Shown here: positions 44,028 through 56,132 of the stretch, piece after piece
Numbering within the stretch: the first letter of the stretch is position 1
Layout: each line of letters opens with the position of its first letter
DNA from: Diphasiastrum complanatum
Taxonomy: Eukaryota > Streptophyta > Lycopodiopsida > Lycopodiales > Lycopodiaceae
Length of the DNA: 64,000 nucleotides
Assembly: GCA_029204225.1 (NCBI GenBank)
Contig: CM055099.1
Coordinates: forward strand, 60,155,795 to 60,219,794
Reading direction: 5' to 3'
Notes under the pieces: model-generated
The model's database searches: none
What the model was told of the DNA's origin: nothing
What the model saw: only the letters and a program-made list of their open reading frames with translations
Made by a program: the position numbers and the translations under genes

Positions 44028-45735
44028 TCCTCCATTGTACACACTGTCCAATATTCTTGTCTCTAGTTTGTTGTTTGATGTATTTGGTAGTATGTTTGCG
44101 AACAGAGTCCATGAAGTGCCATAAGCATGAATGCTCTTTTCCTTCCATTGGTATTTTAGGCCCTTGTCCAAAAACAGTTCTAACTGCTAACCAGTTTGCT
44201 TGAGCCTCATCTGCCATGAACCCTCTGAACGTGAGTGCACCAGTGCCATGTTTTGCCATGACTTTGACAAGCAATTTCAAAAATAATATCTGCGCTTGTG
44301 TGTCTTCAGATTTCATTTCACAAGTTGCAATGGTTTGCATAGAATGTATTCTAAAAAAGTAGAAAACAATCATTGAATTACATAAACCAAAATGTGTGCC
44401 TAAGTATCCTCATAATTCATTTCACAAGTTGTAGTGGTTTGCATAGAATGTATCAAAATGACATGGAGCATGTCAAATAAACGTTGACATTTAAGATCTA
44501 AAACTAACAGATTACCTGGTGTCATACACATGAACTAGAGTTACCCAATCTTTTACACGATGCACATGATCAAAACAACACCAAGCCTTTTCAAGATCAT
44601 ATTTTGGTTGCATTCTTTTCACCAGATCAACACTAGAAGCAGGGCCATAAGTAGACAATTTACAAACAAAACATCTGTCTGTATCATCATGGATTTGTCC
44701 AGGGAACAAAGAACCATGAAAAAATTCATAGGAACAATGTTCTCTTTAATACATAAGCGCTAATATGTCATCTGACAGACTTGTTGGTTGCAACTCTTTA
44801 TGAGCTTCAGTGATCCATTTTTTTAATCTACAGGCAAATAATAACATGTGAGCTAGTTCACTTTGTTAAAGCATTATCAAATAGATTGACGTAAATGAAA
44901 TTCCTTAATTACCTTCTACTATTGGTCAAGGGCTCCAATGCAGCAAATAATTCGTCCATCTTCAACTCTTCCAAACTGGAATGTCCTCCATCTGCAATAA
45001 GATACTTTGTGATGATATCTTGTGCGATTTGTTTTTCCACTTTCTTATTATTGTGTGTAGGGAAAGATGTTGCAATGTTTTGTACTGCTTTCTTGGAGAA
45101 TTCAAGTAGTACTGAAGATCTTCCTTCTTCAAAATGTGTTCATGCGTTCCAACATGCAGATCCAGCCTTGTAACACTCTCATCATGAGGTACACAGTAGT
45201 AAATTTTTGCTTGACATGTTCTAGTGCACATGGGAGGCTCACCACATGATTTGCACTTAAACGTTTCAGTTGGGCTTCAAGTTTTCCAATGCAGCATTGC
45301 TTTTTTAAACTTCCAACAAACATTGTTTGATTTTCTCTTTTGAAATGTTTGTAATAAGAACACTCCACATTTATACACTCAAACTCACCACCACAAAGAG
45401 ATATCCTTACAGTACCCGGAAAGCCTTGGATTTTGTTTTGATGTATCTAATCCAATTATGACAATCTAATGAATGTCTCATCCCTTCCATTCCTCCTCCT
45501 TTTTTGGAGGGATCTCAAACATGACATTTCCATTGTAGCTAGACGGAAGTTCTTTCACCTTCAAAGCTTGTCCACACAAAGCCATGCACTTGCGCAATAT
45601 ACTGGACATAGGTAAATTCTGCAAAACTTGAAGAATGGTCTGACCCTTTGATCCAAGTAATGTTGTATCATCATCACGATCTGGTGAAGGAGTAGTGCAA
45701 TCCACTAAAGGTAGCATAGTTTTGAATGTTTCCAT
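44023..45735 (-). pseudogene. Mutator-like transposase-type gene, 5' half
   Basis: Minus-strand parts in order: 45478-45735 (Met start, METFKTMLPLVDCTTPSPDR), a cysteine-containing region (GEFECINVECSYYKHFKR; CKSCGEPPMCTRTCQAKIYY; TRLDLHVGTHEH), then KYLIADGGHSSLEELKMDEL and FAALEPLTNSRR. An 85-bp intron follows (44828-44912, GT-AG). The next exon has LKKWITEAHKELQPTSLSDD, CFVCKLSTYGPASSVDLVKR and VTLVHVYDT. A 165-bp intron (44351-44515, GT-AG) is followed by RIHSMQTIATCEMKSEDTQA and FRGFMADEAQANWLAV (likely second acidic residue), CLWHFMDSVRKHT and QWRNS. Both introns keep the frame. Frame changes around 45120-45300 and an in-frame stop near 44755 show decay. It is a MULE-type DDE transposase or a gene derived from one; family call is from memory. 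Confidence 0.55.
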
Positions 45736-45860
45736 TGTCTGAGAAAATTAAGTAAGTCGGATTAGAAATACAATTATCAACTACAAGAATGTTGCACAAC
45801 CAAAAATTGAGTTGTGGCAGAATAAAGATAACACCACTTCATTGAGTCGATACATCAATA

Positions 45861-45880
45861 TGTGTGTGTGTGTGTGTGTG
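45861..45880. repeat. (TG)10 microsatellite
   Basis: Ten uninterrupted TG units. Confidence 0.95.
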
Positions 45881-46311
45881 GTTGTGCTCATTGATGGACA
45901 AAGGCCAATTTTTAAGACTGGAGCACGCGTCATTATTCAGTTTGCCATGGATATAACGGCACCATTTATTATTCCTAGAGTCAAATTTCAAGGATGGAGC
46001 ATGTATTTCAAGGATGTAACGGGCCCATTTATTTTACGGCATCAATATGTATTACGCTATGCCCTCACAAATAATAAAAAATCTCTATAATAAATGTATA
46101 GTTAAAAAAACAATATCTATAATAAATGTATAGTTAAAAAAAAATATTTTCTTTAGAAAATGTAAAATATATTACGTTATTCTTTAAAGAAAATGTAAAA
46201 TATATTACGTTATTCTATAATATATTCTCGTTTTTCTATAATCATTTCTGTCATTTCTTTTGTGTTACTACTTGTTTTGTGGAGTTGTTTTCGTGGTCAT
46301 TTTGTGGAGCT

Positions 46312-46316
<5 letters not shown>

Positions 46317-46355
<39 letters not shown>
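46317..46355. repeat. (AG)19 microsatellite
   Basis: About nineteen uninterrupted AG units; the RERERE open frame through it is a repeat translation. Confidence 0.95.
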
Positions 46356-46357
<2 letters not shown>

Positions 46358-46514
46358 CCTTTGTGGAGATAAGCATCGCCTGTGGATGCCATCACCACAT
46401 CAGTTACCAGGGTTGTGGAGGCCACTAACATACGCTGCCAATGACCATACTTGATATGCCAATTTGTATACCTATTTTGTATGGCATAATATTTTTGTCA
46501 GCAAATTAGGTTTT

Positions 46515-46782
46515 AATCGATCAGCCAGCCCGCTGGTTGGCCAACGGGCTCGCAAAAAAGATTTGCACCACTATCAGCAATGGATCAGCCCAACCGGGCT
46601 GATCGTCGACGATGAGCCTTATTGGGCAGAAAAAAAACGCGAGTTCGATGGTCAGCCAGGACTGGCAAAGTAATTTTGGAGCTATATTTTTTTGACAGCC
46701 CCCTGGTTGGCCAGCGAACTGGCAAATGTAAAAATATGTTGGTCTTTTTTTCAGTCCAAAAGAGCTGATCATCGATGATCAA
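46515..46782. repeat. Direct duplication with palindromic cores, fold-back-like
   Basis: Two units (about 46515-46685 and 46686-46782 onward) each contain a CTGGTTGGCCA block and a GCTGATCRTCGAYGATSA block. The cores are perfect palindromes: ATCGTCGACGAT at 46602-46613 and GATCATCGATGATC at 46767-46780. Further short inverted repeats (AGCCCGCTGGTTGGCCAACGGGCT at 46528-46551) are present. No coding signal. Confidence 0.6.
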
Positions 46783-46953
46783 CCCTGTTGCACTGATCTG
46801 TTTTTTCAGAAATGCCGAAAGTATAATGCGCCTTGTTGTCCTGATTCGTTTTTTTCAGAAATGTCGAAAGTATAATGTGCCCTATTGCACTGATCCATTT
46901 CTGAAGTATAATGCCGAAAGTATAATGCGCCCTGTTGCGCTGATCCGTTTCTG
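46783..46953. repeat. Tandem repeat of 48-50 bp, about 3.5 copies
   Basis: Units start at 46783, 46831, 46880 and 46930 with CCCTGTTGCACTGATC and end CGAAAGTATAATGCG. The units differ slightly in length. The tract adjoins the integrase end of copia element Z and produces the repetitive tail of the minus-strand open frame there. Confidence 0.8.
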
Positions 46954-48752
46954 AAGTCGTGTAAACGAGCGTCTAAATCATATTTTAAAAACGAGCTTTG
47001 AACTAATGCTTTGAACTGCTTAAGGAATTTGAAGGTACCGGATTTTTCCTTCAAGAAATAAGTTGCAATCCTCCGAGAAAAGTCATCAATAAAAGTCAAT
47101 AAGTAGACAGCTCCCCTTGTGGAAACAGTGTGCATAGGGCGACAAATGTCCATGTGTACAAGATCTAGCAAATTTCTAGAAGTATGGACTGTATCAAAAA
47201 TTGTAGCACTTTTAGCATGCTTGCTGATTATACAGCTTTTGTATGGAGTATCGGATTTGCTAGGTGAAGGCAGATCTTGTACTAAATTATGTTTGGACAT
47301 TTGTTGAATACGTTTACAATTGTGATGGCCTAATGTGAACTGCAAAGGTATATTAGCTAATTTAGAAGTGGAAGTGTAGAGAGCTTGACAATTAGAAGAA
47401 TTGTAGTGGCTAATTTTGTAAAGGTTGCCACTTCTTCTTCTGAAAGCTAGAACTTTCTAGGATTTGTCAAAAATTGTACAGCCTTGCATGTCGATTTCGA
47501 CCTTCAGACCCAAAACTGTAATCCTGTTAGAAATTCGACCCTGACTGTTCCTTCACCCTCAATAGTATGTTTTGAGATGTCACCAAGTTGTACAATTTGA
47601 GAGTGGGTGTATGATTGATAGTCTTTGAACCGGTCCTTGTGGTGAGTCATATGTTGAGTTGCTCCCAAGTCTAGGTACCAAGAATCAATGTCTTGATTTT
47701 TGCCGACCTTGGTCAAGAAGGCTGCTTCATCATTTTGTTGCTAGATCAAAAAACTGGTTGAAGTAGAATTTTCTTGTTGTTGAAACTGCTTTTTCTTCTC
47801 ATTGTTGAATGTTAAAGTTCTACAGTCCCTGATGGCCAGTTCTCTTACAGTATTTACAGAATAGGCACTGCTTTGGCTGGAATGATGAAGACTCAAAATT
47901 TGACCCTAAGGAAAAATTTGACCCAGAGTGAAAATCTGACCCAGACTGCATGTTGCTCCTTTTGTCAAGATAATATGACTGTGTAGATATGTTTGATCTA
48001 AAATTTTGATTTTTGGAATATAGAAGTTAAGGATCCGATCATGAGCCTAAGGAGGTTGCATATTTTTTGACTTCCTCTTGTAGAAGCATCGAAATTACTC
48101 TTGAAAGAGTGAGGTGCTCTTGGGTCGAAATTGGCAGGACCCAATTTTCATAGGCTTCAGGAAGACTTGATAATAGAGTCATAACAACATCAGAATCTTC
48201 AATGACTGAGCCAGTTGCAGCCACTCCAAAATAATTTTGAAAGTGATGAGATGGCTTGAGACACTTTCTTCTTCAAACATCTTTATGTTGAAGAATTTCT
48301 TCCTCAAATGTAATTTGGATGTGGTATCCCTGATACCATGCAGGGTTCCTAGAATGTCTCATGCATCCTTGGAAGTCTTAGCAGCACTTATGTGAATGAT
48401 TTGAGTGTCTCTCATGTTGAGAATGATGTAGGCAAATGTCTTGCCATCTTTCAGTCTCCATTTGGTGATAGTGGTTGCATCACCCTTTGGTTTAACCTCT
48501 GTGCCATGAACGGTGTCCAACAGTTCCTTGGCTAATAGTATGGTCTTCATTTTGAACTTCTAGAGATGGTAGTTACTTCCATCGAGTCTCTCGATGACAA
48601 AAGAACCAGAAGGTGGATCCATTCTGGTTGAGTGAGATTGTTGGTAGATACAACCATTTCAGAATACGGTTGGCTGCGCGCTTGCTAGAACAATGACTTG
48701 GTAGAGACAAGTCTTGATAATCCACAAATAATGTGCAGATTACTGAATTGCC

Positions 48753-48764
48753 CGCTTTGATACC
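48753..48764 (-). other. Primer-binding site of element Z (initiator tRNA-Met type)
   Basis: The minus strand reads TGGTATCAAAGC directly after the LTR end CTTCCGACA. One base differs from the common TGGTATCAGAGC. Confidence 0.8.
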
Positions 48765-49300
48765 ATGTCGGAAGTCAGTGGGTCTGTGAGCGGAATCTTG
48801 AGCAAGTGGGCAGAAGGATCGGAAGCACCACAATTAGCAGCAGAATGTTCAAAAATGAATGAATCAGAAATTCGTAATAGAACAACAACTGAGTGGAGAT
48901 AAAAATGTACTCTGATTAATATCCACAACGAGTACAATCGCATGAAGTGAAAACTTCAGATGGCTACAAAATGAGAACTCAGATTGTTGTGTGTGATAAC
49001 ACATGCAACGAAACTATCTGAATGAATTGATAAAAACAATTATTAGATGTTTTAGATATCAAAAGATCAGAATAAGTATTCTGATGAAGACTCTAGGATT
49101 AGATAAACTGAAAATATTTATAACTAACTCGCATTGAATACTATCTTCTATATTAATTATAGTTGCCTTGTAACAATAAATACATGTACAAAATAGGCGG
49201 ACTGTCAACGTGAAGTCGTTGGATCGGATTTTTGATCGATAGTATCGAGAATTACGTAAGTCAAATTTTATACAAAGAATCAAAAAATTTACTCTGGGTC
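48765..49300 (-). repeat. 5' LTR of element Z (outer edge approximate)
   Basis: It starts on the plus strand with TGTCGGAAGTCAG beside the primer site. It is AT-rich and non-coding. A TATA-like TGTATAAAATT lies on the minus strand near 49266. No second copy exists in the window, so the outer edge is uncertain. Confidence 0.5.
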
Positions 49301-49509
49301 AAAAAATATGCTGAGAGTCGAACCCGATCTGATCCAGGGTCGATCACGTCCGGATAATTTAGTGAAGGGTCAGAAAAAGATCCGAACGAATCCGACCCGG
49401 CCCAGGGTCGAAAAATCTCTGTTTATTAGGCTTGACATTGGGTCGAAAAAATCTAATACTGGATTTTTTGATCTTATGAAAATCTCAAGCCTTCTATTCT
49501 GGATTTCAT
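49301..49509. other. No gene; several GGGTCGAAAAA motifs
   Basis: A short stretch with repeated GGGTCGA and TCCGA motifs (GGGTCGATCACG, AGGGTCGAAAAATC, TGGGTCGAAAAAATC). Origin unclear; possibly the rest of the LTR of element Z. Confidence 0.4.
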
Positions 49510-49811
49510 AAAGCTTTTAGGATGTAGCTATCTCTTGCCATTTTGGATCCACACCATGTTTGCTTGATATCTCTCTCTAACTCGTGTTGAGGCTAATGCT
49601 AATACACTAGTTTCTTGTACTTTTGCTCATTTATGATTCATTGCTATCATTCTCTAATTCTTATCATGCTAGATTGTGATTAGGCCATAAGTTCTATACT
49701 AGATCTTGCTATTCAATCTAGAATCAGATTATTGTGCTAATCATAAAACTTAATAAGATCTATCATACTTGTGGATCATTCCCACACGTGTGAATTCTGG
49801 AAATTTTGTCA
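49510..49811 (+). repeat. Partial copia LTR (3' part), family Y type
   Basis: About 300 bp, roughly 95 percent identical by eye to the end of the next LTR at 50276-50574. It ends TGGAAATTTTGTCA followed directly by TGGTATCAGAACC, a tRNA-Met-type primer site at 49812-49824. It contains CACACGTGTG near 49783. Confidence 0.75.
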
Positions 49812-49824
49812 TGGTATCAGAACC

Positions 49825-50574
49825 AAATCATCCATCTTGACTTTAGGCTTCCTACAAACATTGTACTATGCATGCCAAATTTGGCCTAGATAGAACTTGA
49901 GCTATATGGATTTGTCATATCTAGTTTGATGATTACAACTTGCATATAGATTGTAGACTTAGAAATAGCAAAAATATGCTTGTAGAAACTCGTGGCATTT
50001 CACATGCACTAATTGTAAGTGATCCATAGTGACATGCAAGGCATGCACAAAGTGAAATGGACACATGCATGATGATTTGTACAATTCTTGTTAGATCTTG
50101 GACACATGGTAAAAGTAGGTATAGATACATGCATGAGATGTGACAAATGTCACTAAGACTCTACTTTTCACTTTAGATGTCATTAAAAGGTGGATGGATG
50201 TGGTTTTACCTCAAGCTACCTCAAACTCCATAAATATGTGTAGCCATTCTCATAATTTTTTATGAAGAACCAAAGCTTTGTAGCTATCTCTTGCCATTTT
50301 GGATCCACACCATTTTTCTAACTCTCTCTCTTTCTCTCTCTAACTCGTGTTGAGGCTAATGCTAATACACTAATTTCTTGTACTTTTGCTCATTTATGAT
50401 TCATTGCTATTATTCTCTTATTCTTAGCATGCTAGATTGTGATTAAGCCATAAGTTCTGTACTAGATCTTGTTATTCAATCTAGAATCACATTATTGTGC
50501 TAATCTTGAAGCTTAATAAGATCTATCATACTTGTGGATCATCCCCACACGTGTGAATTCTGGAAATTTTGTCA
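49825..50574 (+). repeat. Copia LTR, family Y type
   Basis: About 750 bp, collinear with the minus-strand LTR at 55335-56115: shared blocks include CTACAAACATTGTAC-type, CAAATTTGGCCTAGATAGAA, CACATGCATGATGATTTG-type, CTACCTCAAACTCCATAAAT and the end CACACGTGTGAATTCTGGAA. It ends TTTTGTCA at 50574. The start near 49812-49830 is uncertain. A TATA-like CCATAAATATG lies at 50228-50238. Confidence 0.7.
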
Positions 50575-51521
50575 AAGAGGACAAAGGCTGAGCAAACGGA
50601 TTTAGACCAACAATCACAAAAGCACAATCGACATCATCAACTGCCTAAGACTAGACTCTTCTGCAAGTATTACAAGAAAACCAACCACGACATTAAGGAT
50701 TATCGAGTTCTCAAGCATAACGAAGCCAAGAAGAAGATGCAGCATGATGGAGGATCTGAATCTGTCAGAACCTCTCAAAAAGAACCAACTCTGCTAATGA
50801 TACAAGATTTATCCATTAGAGATGTCATGGATTGGTATCTTGATTCTGGTGCTTCTCAACACATGACAACATGTAAGACCTCACACAAGCAGATTCGAAG
50901 TATGTCTACTTTGGTGACTCAAGTGCACTAGAGATTGGAGGTAAGAGATCTATACGTCTCTATCTTTCTAACGGTAAGCTGACCTTGCTCAAGAATGTAC
51001 TATATGTATCCAGACAGACCAAAAATTTATTGTCAATCAACAAGTTTACTGACCAGGGTTGCAAAGCCTTGTTCGATTCAAAGCAATGTACAATTCGGGA
51101 CAAGCATGACAATGAAATCTTCTCGGCAGATAGAGAAGGTAATCTATACATTTTTCTAGGTCACGAATATGCACTTCCACAAATGTGAGTATTTCAAATG
51201 CCCAATTATGGCATCAAAGACTAGGACATCTAAACATGAGGTCACAATCTTGTATATGCATCATAATTCTATGGTCAAGGACTTAAACTTTAATGTTGAC
51301 TCCACCGACATACGACATGTCTGTGAGATGATGTGGTTACTAGGCAAACAACCTAGATCAAGATTTCCAAAGGGACAAGCCACTAGAGCCAAGTCCATTC
51401 TAGAATTAATACATAGTGATCTGTGCGGCCCTATGAATATTCCTGTTCTAGGTTCCGCATTATATTTTATCACTTTTATTGATGATTATTCTAGATTTAC
51501 CAGCATCATGTTCATTAAGAA
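50575..51521 (+). mobile_element. Ty1/copia family X fragment 3a (gag end, protease, integrase start)
   Basis: 50569-50931 holds a basic gag end with a knuckle-like CKYYKKTNHD and then the protease (DWYLDSGASQHMTTC). 50985-51188 continues (NVLYVSRQTKNLLSINKFTD). 51169-51531 holds the integrase start (LIHSDLCGPMNIPVLGSALY, FITFIDDYSRF, SIMFIKNN). At 51522 the sequence changes to family Y gag. RNase H of an X-like element resumes at about 54300. Broken. Confidence 0.75.
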
Positions 51522-52960
51522 CAATCTCTGATGAGATGTTGAGAGAAATATATTCATGCAACTCAGCCACGCACGCTTGCCTTAAAAACATTTATGAAGC
51601 AAAGAACACATCAAGACTTCTTACTCTTAGAAATCAGAAGTTTTCTAGTTTTCAAAGAGTTGACGAAAGTTGTAATGAGAGTTAAAAATCTTCACAGAGA
51701 GATAGCATGCATAGGTGATACTCTAGAGAACAATCAACTTGTTCAAGTAGTCATTAATGGACTTAGAAAAGAGTATTCAAATGTTGTGCAAACTTATGCT
51801 ATCATGGAGGAGCTACCATCTATGGAAACTCTTCATGATGTTCTTATTGCTGAAGAATGTAGGCAAAAGAACAAGCTGTTGAAGATCAGCACACTTTCAA
51901 GGAAGGATGGTGGATATGGCAAAGCTCACTTTGCCAAGGACAAGTCAAGAGGGAGGAGCAAGAACAAATTTTCTCAAGCCTTCACCAAGAACAAATCAAA
52001 GGACTAAGCAAAGGAAAGACCAAGGAGGACTAGAAGATGATTCAACTCATTCTTCTATCTTCAAGAAGAAGACTCAAGAAGATCAAGCCAATTTTACCAT
52101 AGAAGATTCACATGCAAGTTGTGGAGAGGCATCTCTCATGATGACTAGTTTCTCCTCTTTACCCTTTAGTGATGTATCTTGCTATATTGATAGTGGAGCC
52201 ACAATTCACGTTAGTTGTTCCAAGAGTTCTTTTATTTCTATTGAATCTTATCAAGAACTTTAAGAATCAATATACACTGCTGTTGGTGATGCATGTTCAA
52301 TTGAAGGAGTAGGAATTTGTTCTTTCAATCTTGCATCTTCTATGAGTTTATCACTTTCCAATGTACTTTATGTTCCTAATCTCACAAAGAATGTGATTAG
52401 TGCTGGAAAGTTATGTGACGATGGTTTTGAAGTGAAATTCGATGTCAATAATTGTTTTATAAAGAAAGGTGATGAGATCCTAGCAAGGGGATCTATATAT
52501 GGAGGCATTTTCAAGTTAGATGTGCATGAGAATGCAAGCACTTGTGATTTTTCATTGATGACTTGTGTTTCCAAGGAGGAAGTATGGCATAGAGTGGCTT
52601 ATTCTATGGCAAAATCACATTTGGATCCATATTTGATGTCTTTTACCAAGACAAAACATCCTATGGAGTTGGAACACTCGGATGTTGACCTTTCTTCATC
52701 AACAAGCAAGGAAGTTGCCTCTTTTTTTTCTACTCTTATTGATGGTTTCACAAGTAACCAATGGCTATGTCTTGTCTCTTCAAGTTTCATGGTGCATGTG
52801 TATTTTCCATCATGCAAAGTTTTTTGGAGTTATGGAGCTATTGGAAGGATTGCACTATATGGAGTCTTGTTCAACTATGAGCCTAAGGTTGTGTACCTTA
52901 GTCCTTTTGAAGATTAGTGCTCTGCATGTGTATTCTTGGAAGGAAAGAAGGATGGAGATC
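51522..52960 (+). mobile_element. Ty1/copia family Y fragment (gag, protease, GAG-pre-integrase, integrase)
   Basis: The gag begins part-way (ISDEMLREIYSCNSAT, NIYEAKNTSRLLTLRNQ, LHREIACIGDTLENNQLVQV, AEECRQKNKLLKI). Then come protease (CYIDSGATIHVSCSK), NVLYVPNLTKNVISAGKLCD and KKGDEILARGSIYGGIFKLD, then integrase-like YSMAKSHLDPYLMSFTKTKH with a VDLSSS...TLIDGFTS core. It lies between two parts of family X sequence, consistent with nesting. Broken at several points; no LTR directly attached. Confidence 0.7.
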
Positions 52961-54092
<1,132 letters not shown>

Positions 54093-54179
54093 CCGATCAG
54101 CTATTCCCCTCCTAGCAGCGCGCAACATCTCCACCCATCTCTCCCTCTCTCTATCAATGATCAATCACTCCCCACACAT

Positions 54180-54291
<112 letters not shown>

Positions 54292-54299
54292 GCGATATA

Positions 54300-54990
54300 T
54301 GAACGATATATTTCATTTGCCTTGTTGAAGCTGCTCCTTATGCAAAGATCATTGACACTAAGTGGATCTTCAAGTTGAAGCTCAATCTAGATGGTTCAAC
54401 AGCCAAACGGAAAGATTGACTAGTCGTAAAAGGATACATTCAAGCCACTAAGCACTAAGCTTTGTGTTATAATGGAAATACAGAAGAATCTTTGACATTA
54501 CTTATTTATTTCGACTCTGATTGGGTTGGAAATGTGGACACAAGAAAATCCACTTCTGGCTATCTTAGCTTTCTAGTAGGAGGACCCATTTCATGGAATA
54601 GTCGAAAGCATAAATGCATTTCTTTATCTTCCACAAAGTTCGAATATGTCGCAGCTACCTTTCTAGTGAAGAAAATTATCTGGCTCAGAAGATTGCTTCA
54701 GGATCTTATGATCCCTCAATTTAGTCCAACTATACTCCATTGCAGCAATCAGAGCTGTATTGCTCTATCTCTGAACCCACAAACTCACTCCAGAACTAAA
54801 CTCATCAAAGTTCAATTTCATTTTCTTAGAGAGAAAGTTTTGAACAAGGTTGTCAAATTGAGTTACTGTTTGATTGACAATATGTTGGCTGATATCTTGA
54901 CAAAGCCTCTGTCGAGGGAAAAGCATGTTGTGTTATGCATCTTGCTGAATTTTATTCAGGATCCTAGGAGTTAAGCTTAAGGGGACCCGA
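54300..54990 (+). pseudogene. Ty1/copia RT entry and RNase H (family X fragment 3b)
   Basis: About 54345-54440 reads as RT entry (IIDTKWIFKLKLNLDGSTAK). 54462-54974 is RNase H: FDSDWVGNVDTRKSTSGYLS, GGPISWNSRKHKCISLSSTK, EYVAATF...IIWLRRLLQDL, IALSLNPQTHSRTKLIKVQF, and the tail DNMLADILTKPLSREKH. A purine-rich TTAAGGGGA at about 54977-54986 could be the polypurine tract. Most of RT is absent. The strand and distance suggest it belongs with 50575-51521. Confidence 0.75.
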
Positions 54991-55334
54991 ATTCGATTCT
55001 TGAGCACCAGTATACTATGTAAATACACTATCTCTCTCTACAATGACATGCAACCTTACTCGCATAAGTCAAACGTCTATGCAATATATCGACTTGAAGT
55101 AGAAGCAGGATCGACTTCGTCGAAGTCCACATATCGACTTCACTGACTCAACTTCATCGACATCCTGACATCAAACTCCACCCACATCTTCTCAAGAGCA
55201 AGTCAATCGACTTGACTTGCCTGAAGTTTTTTACGACCATCGACTGTCACCATTCAAAATGGAGCTCTTCCTCTGTCATGTCCAACACAGACTATGTCAC
55301 AGTTCATTTTAGTACTATGCAGTAACTGCACTAC
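54991..55334. other. Non-coding; repeated ATCGACTT motifs
   Basis: Possibly 3' LTR remnant of the X element. ATCGACTT or TCGACTT occurs about six times on both strands. A perfect palindrome GACTTCGTCGAAGTC lies at 55113-55127. No TG...CA boundaries could be assigned. Confidence 0.4.
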
Positions 55335-56115
55335 TGACAAAATTTTCAGAATTCACACGTGTGGGGAATGTCCACAAGAGTGACTGATCTTAATTAAGCT
55401 TTGTGATTGGCACTATAACCTGATTCTAGATTGATCAACAAAATCTAGTTCAGAAGAAATGGCTAATCCACAATCTAGCATGCTAAGCAACTGAATATGA
55501 TAGCAATGAATCAATAATTAGCAAAAGTACAAGATATCAGTGTACAAGCATTAGCTTCAACACGAGTTAGAGAGAGAAAGATAGAGAGATAACAAACAAA
55601 ATAGTTTAGATCCAAAATGGCATGAGATAGCTACAAAACTTTCGTTCTTCATCATAGATTGTGTGGAGAGCTACACATATTTATGGAGTTTGAGGTAGCT
55701 CGAGGTAGGACCATATCTATCCACTCCAAAATGACATCTAGAGTCTATGTGACATTTGTCACTTGTCATGCATGAAATTCTACCAACTTTTTACAAGTGT
55801 ACTAGTTCTAACTAGAAATGTCCAAATCATCATGCATGTGTCCATTAAACTTTGTGCATGCCTTGCAGGTCACTATGGATCACTTGCAATTAATGCATGT
55901 GAGTTGCCACGAGTTTCTACAAGCATAATCATGCTAATTCTATGTCTACAAACTATATGCAAGTTGCATTTATCAAACTAGATAATAAATAACCATGTAG
56001 CTCGAGTTCTATGTAGGCCAAACTTGGCATTTTTCATTAATGAGCTACATACTTGCATGGTACAACATTTGTAGCAAGCCAAGAAATCAATATGGATTGT
56101 TTCTCAATTTCAACA
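55335..56115 (-). repeat. 3' LTR of element Y3
   Basis: 781 bp, on the minus strand TGTTGAAATTGAG...AAAATTTTGTCA, TG...CA ended. It is collinear with 49825-50574 on the plus strand. It contains CACACGTGTG near its inner end (about 55355). Confidence 0.85.
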
Positions 56116-56124
56116 CTCCTCCTA
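56116..56124 (-). other. Polypurine tract of element Y3
   Basis: The minus strand reads TAGGAGGAG immediately before the LTR start TGTTGAAATT. Confidence 0.75.
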
Positions 56125-56132
56125 AAAATGAT

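Larger units (their letters stand above)
45736..46510. other. No gene recognised; AT-rich, microsatellites
   Basis: The stretch contains TG and AG microsatellites and short duplications: AATCTCTATAATAAATGTATAGTTAAAAAAA twice (46080-46140) and GAAAATGTAAAATATATTACGTTATTCT twice (46156-46213). These look like slippage products. No coding signal. Confidence 0.5.
46960..49300 (-). mobile_element. Element Z: Ty1/copia fragment with 5' LTR, gag, protease, integrase start
   Basis: Minus-strand order: LTR (48765 upward), tRNA-Met primer site, gag (48359-48550, MKTILLAKELLDTVHGTEV; 48039-48224, VVMTLLSSLPEAYENWVLPI), a zinc knuckle near 47825-47865 (CKYCKRTGH), protease (47504-47716, DSWYLDLGATQHMTHHKDRF), GAG-pre-integrase (about 47290-47470, MQFTLGHHNCKRIQQMS) and integrase core start (YKSCIISKHAKS, LDLVHMDICRPMHTV, LLTFIDDFSRR). 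RT, RNase H and 3' LTR are not found; the tandem repeat at 46783 begins where the integrase signal ends. Broken. Confidence 0.8.
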
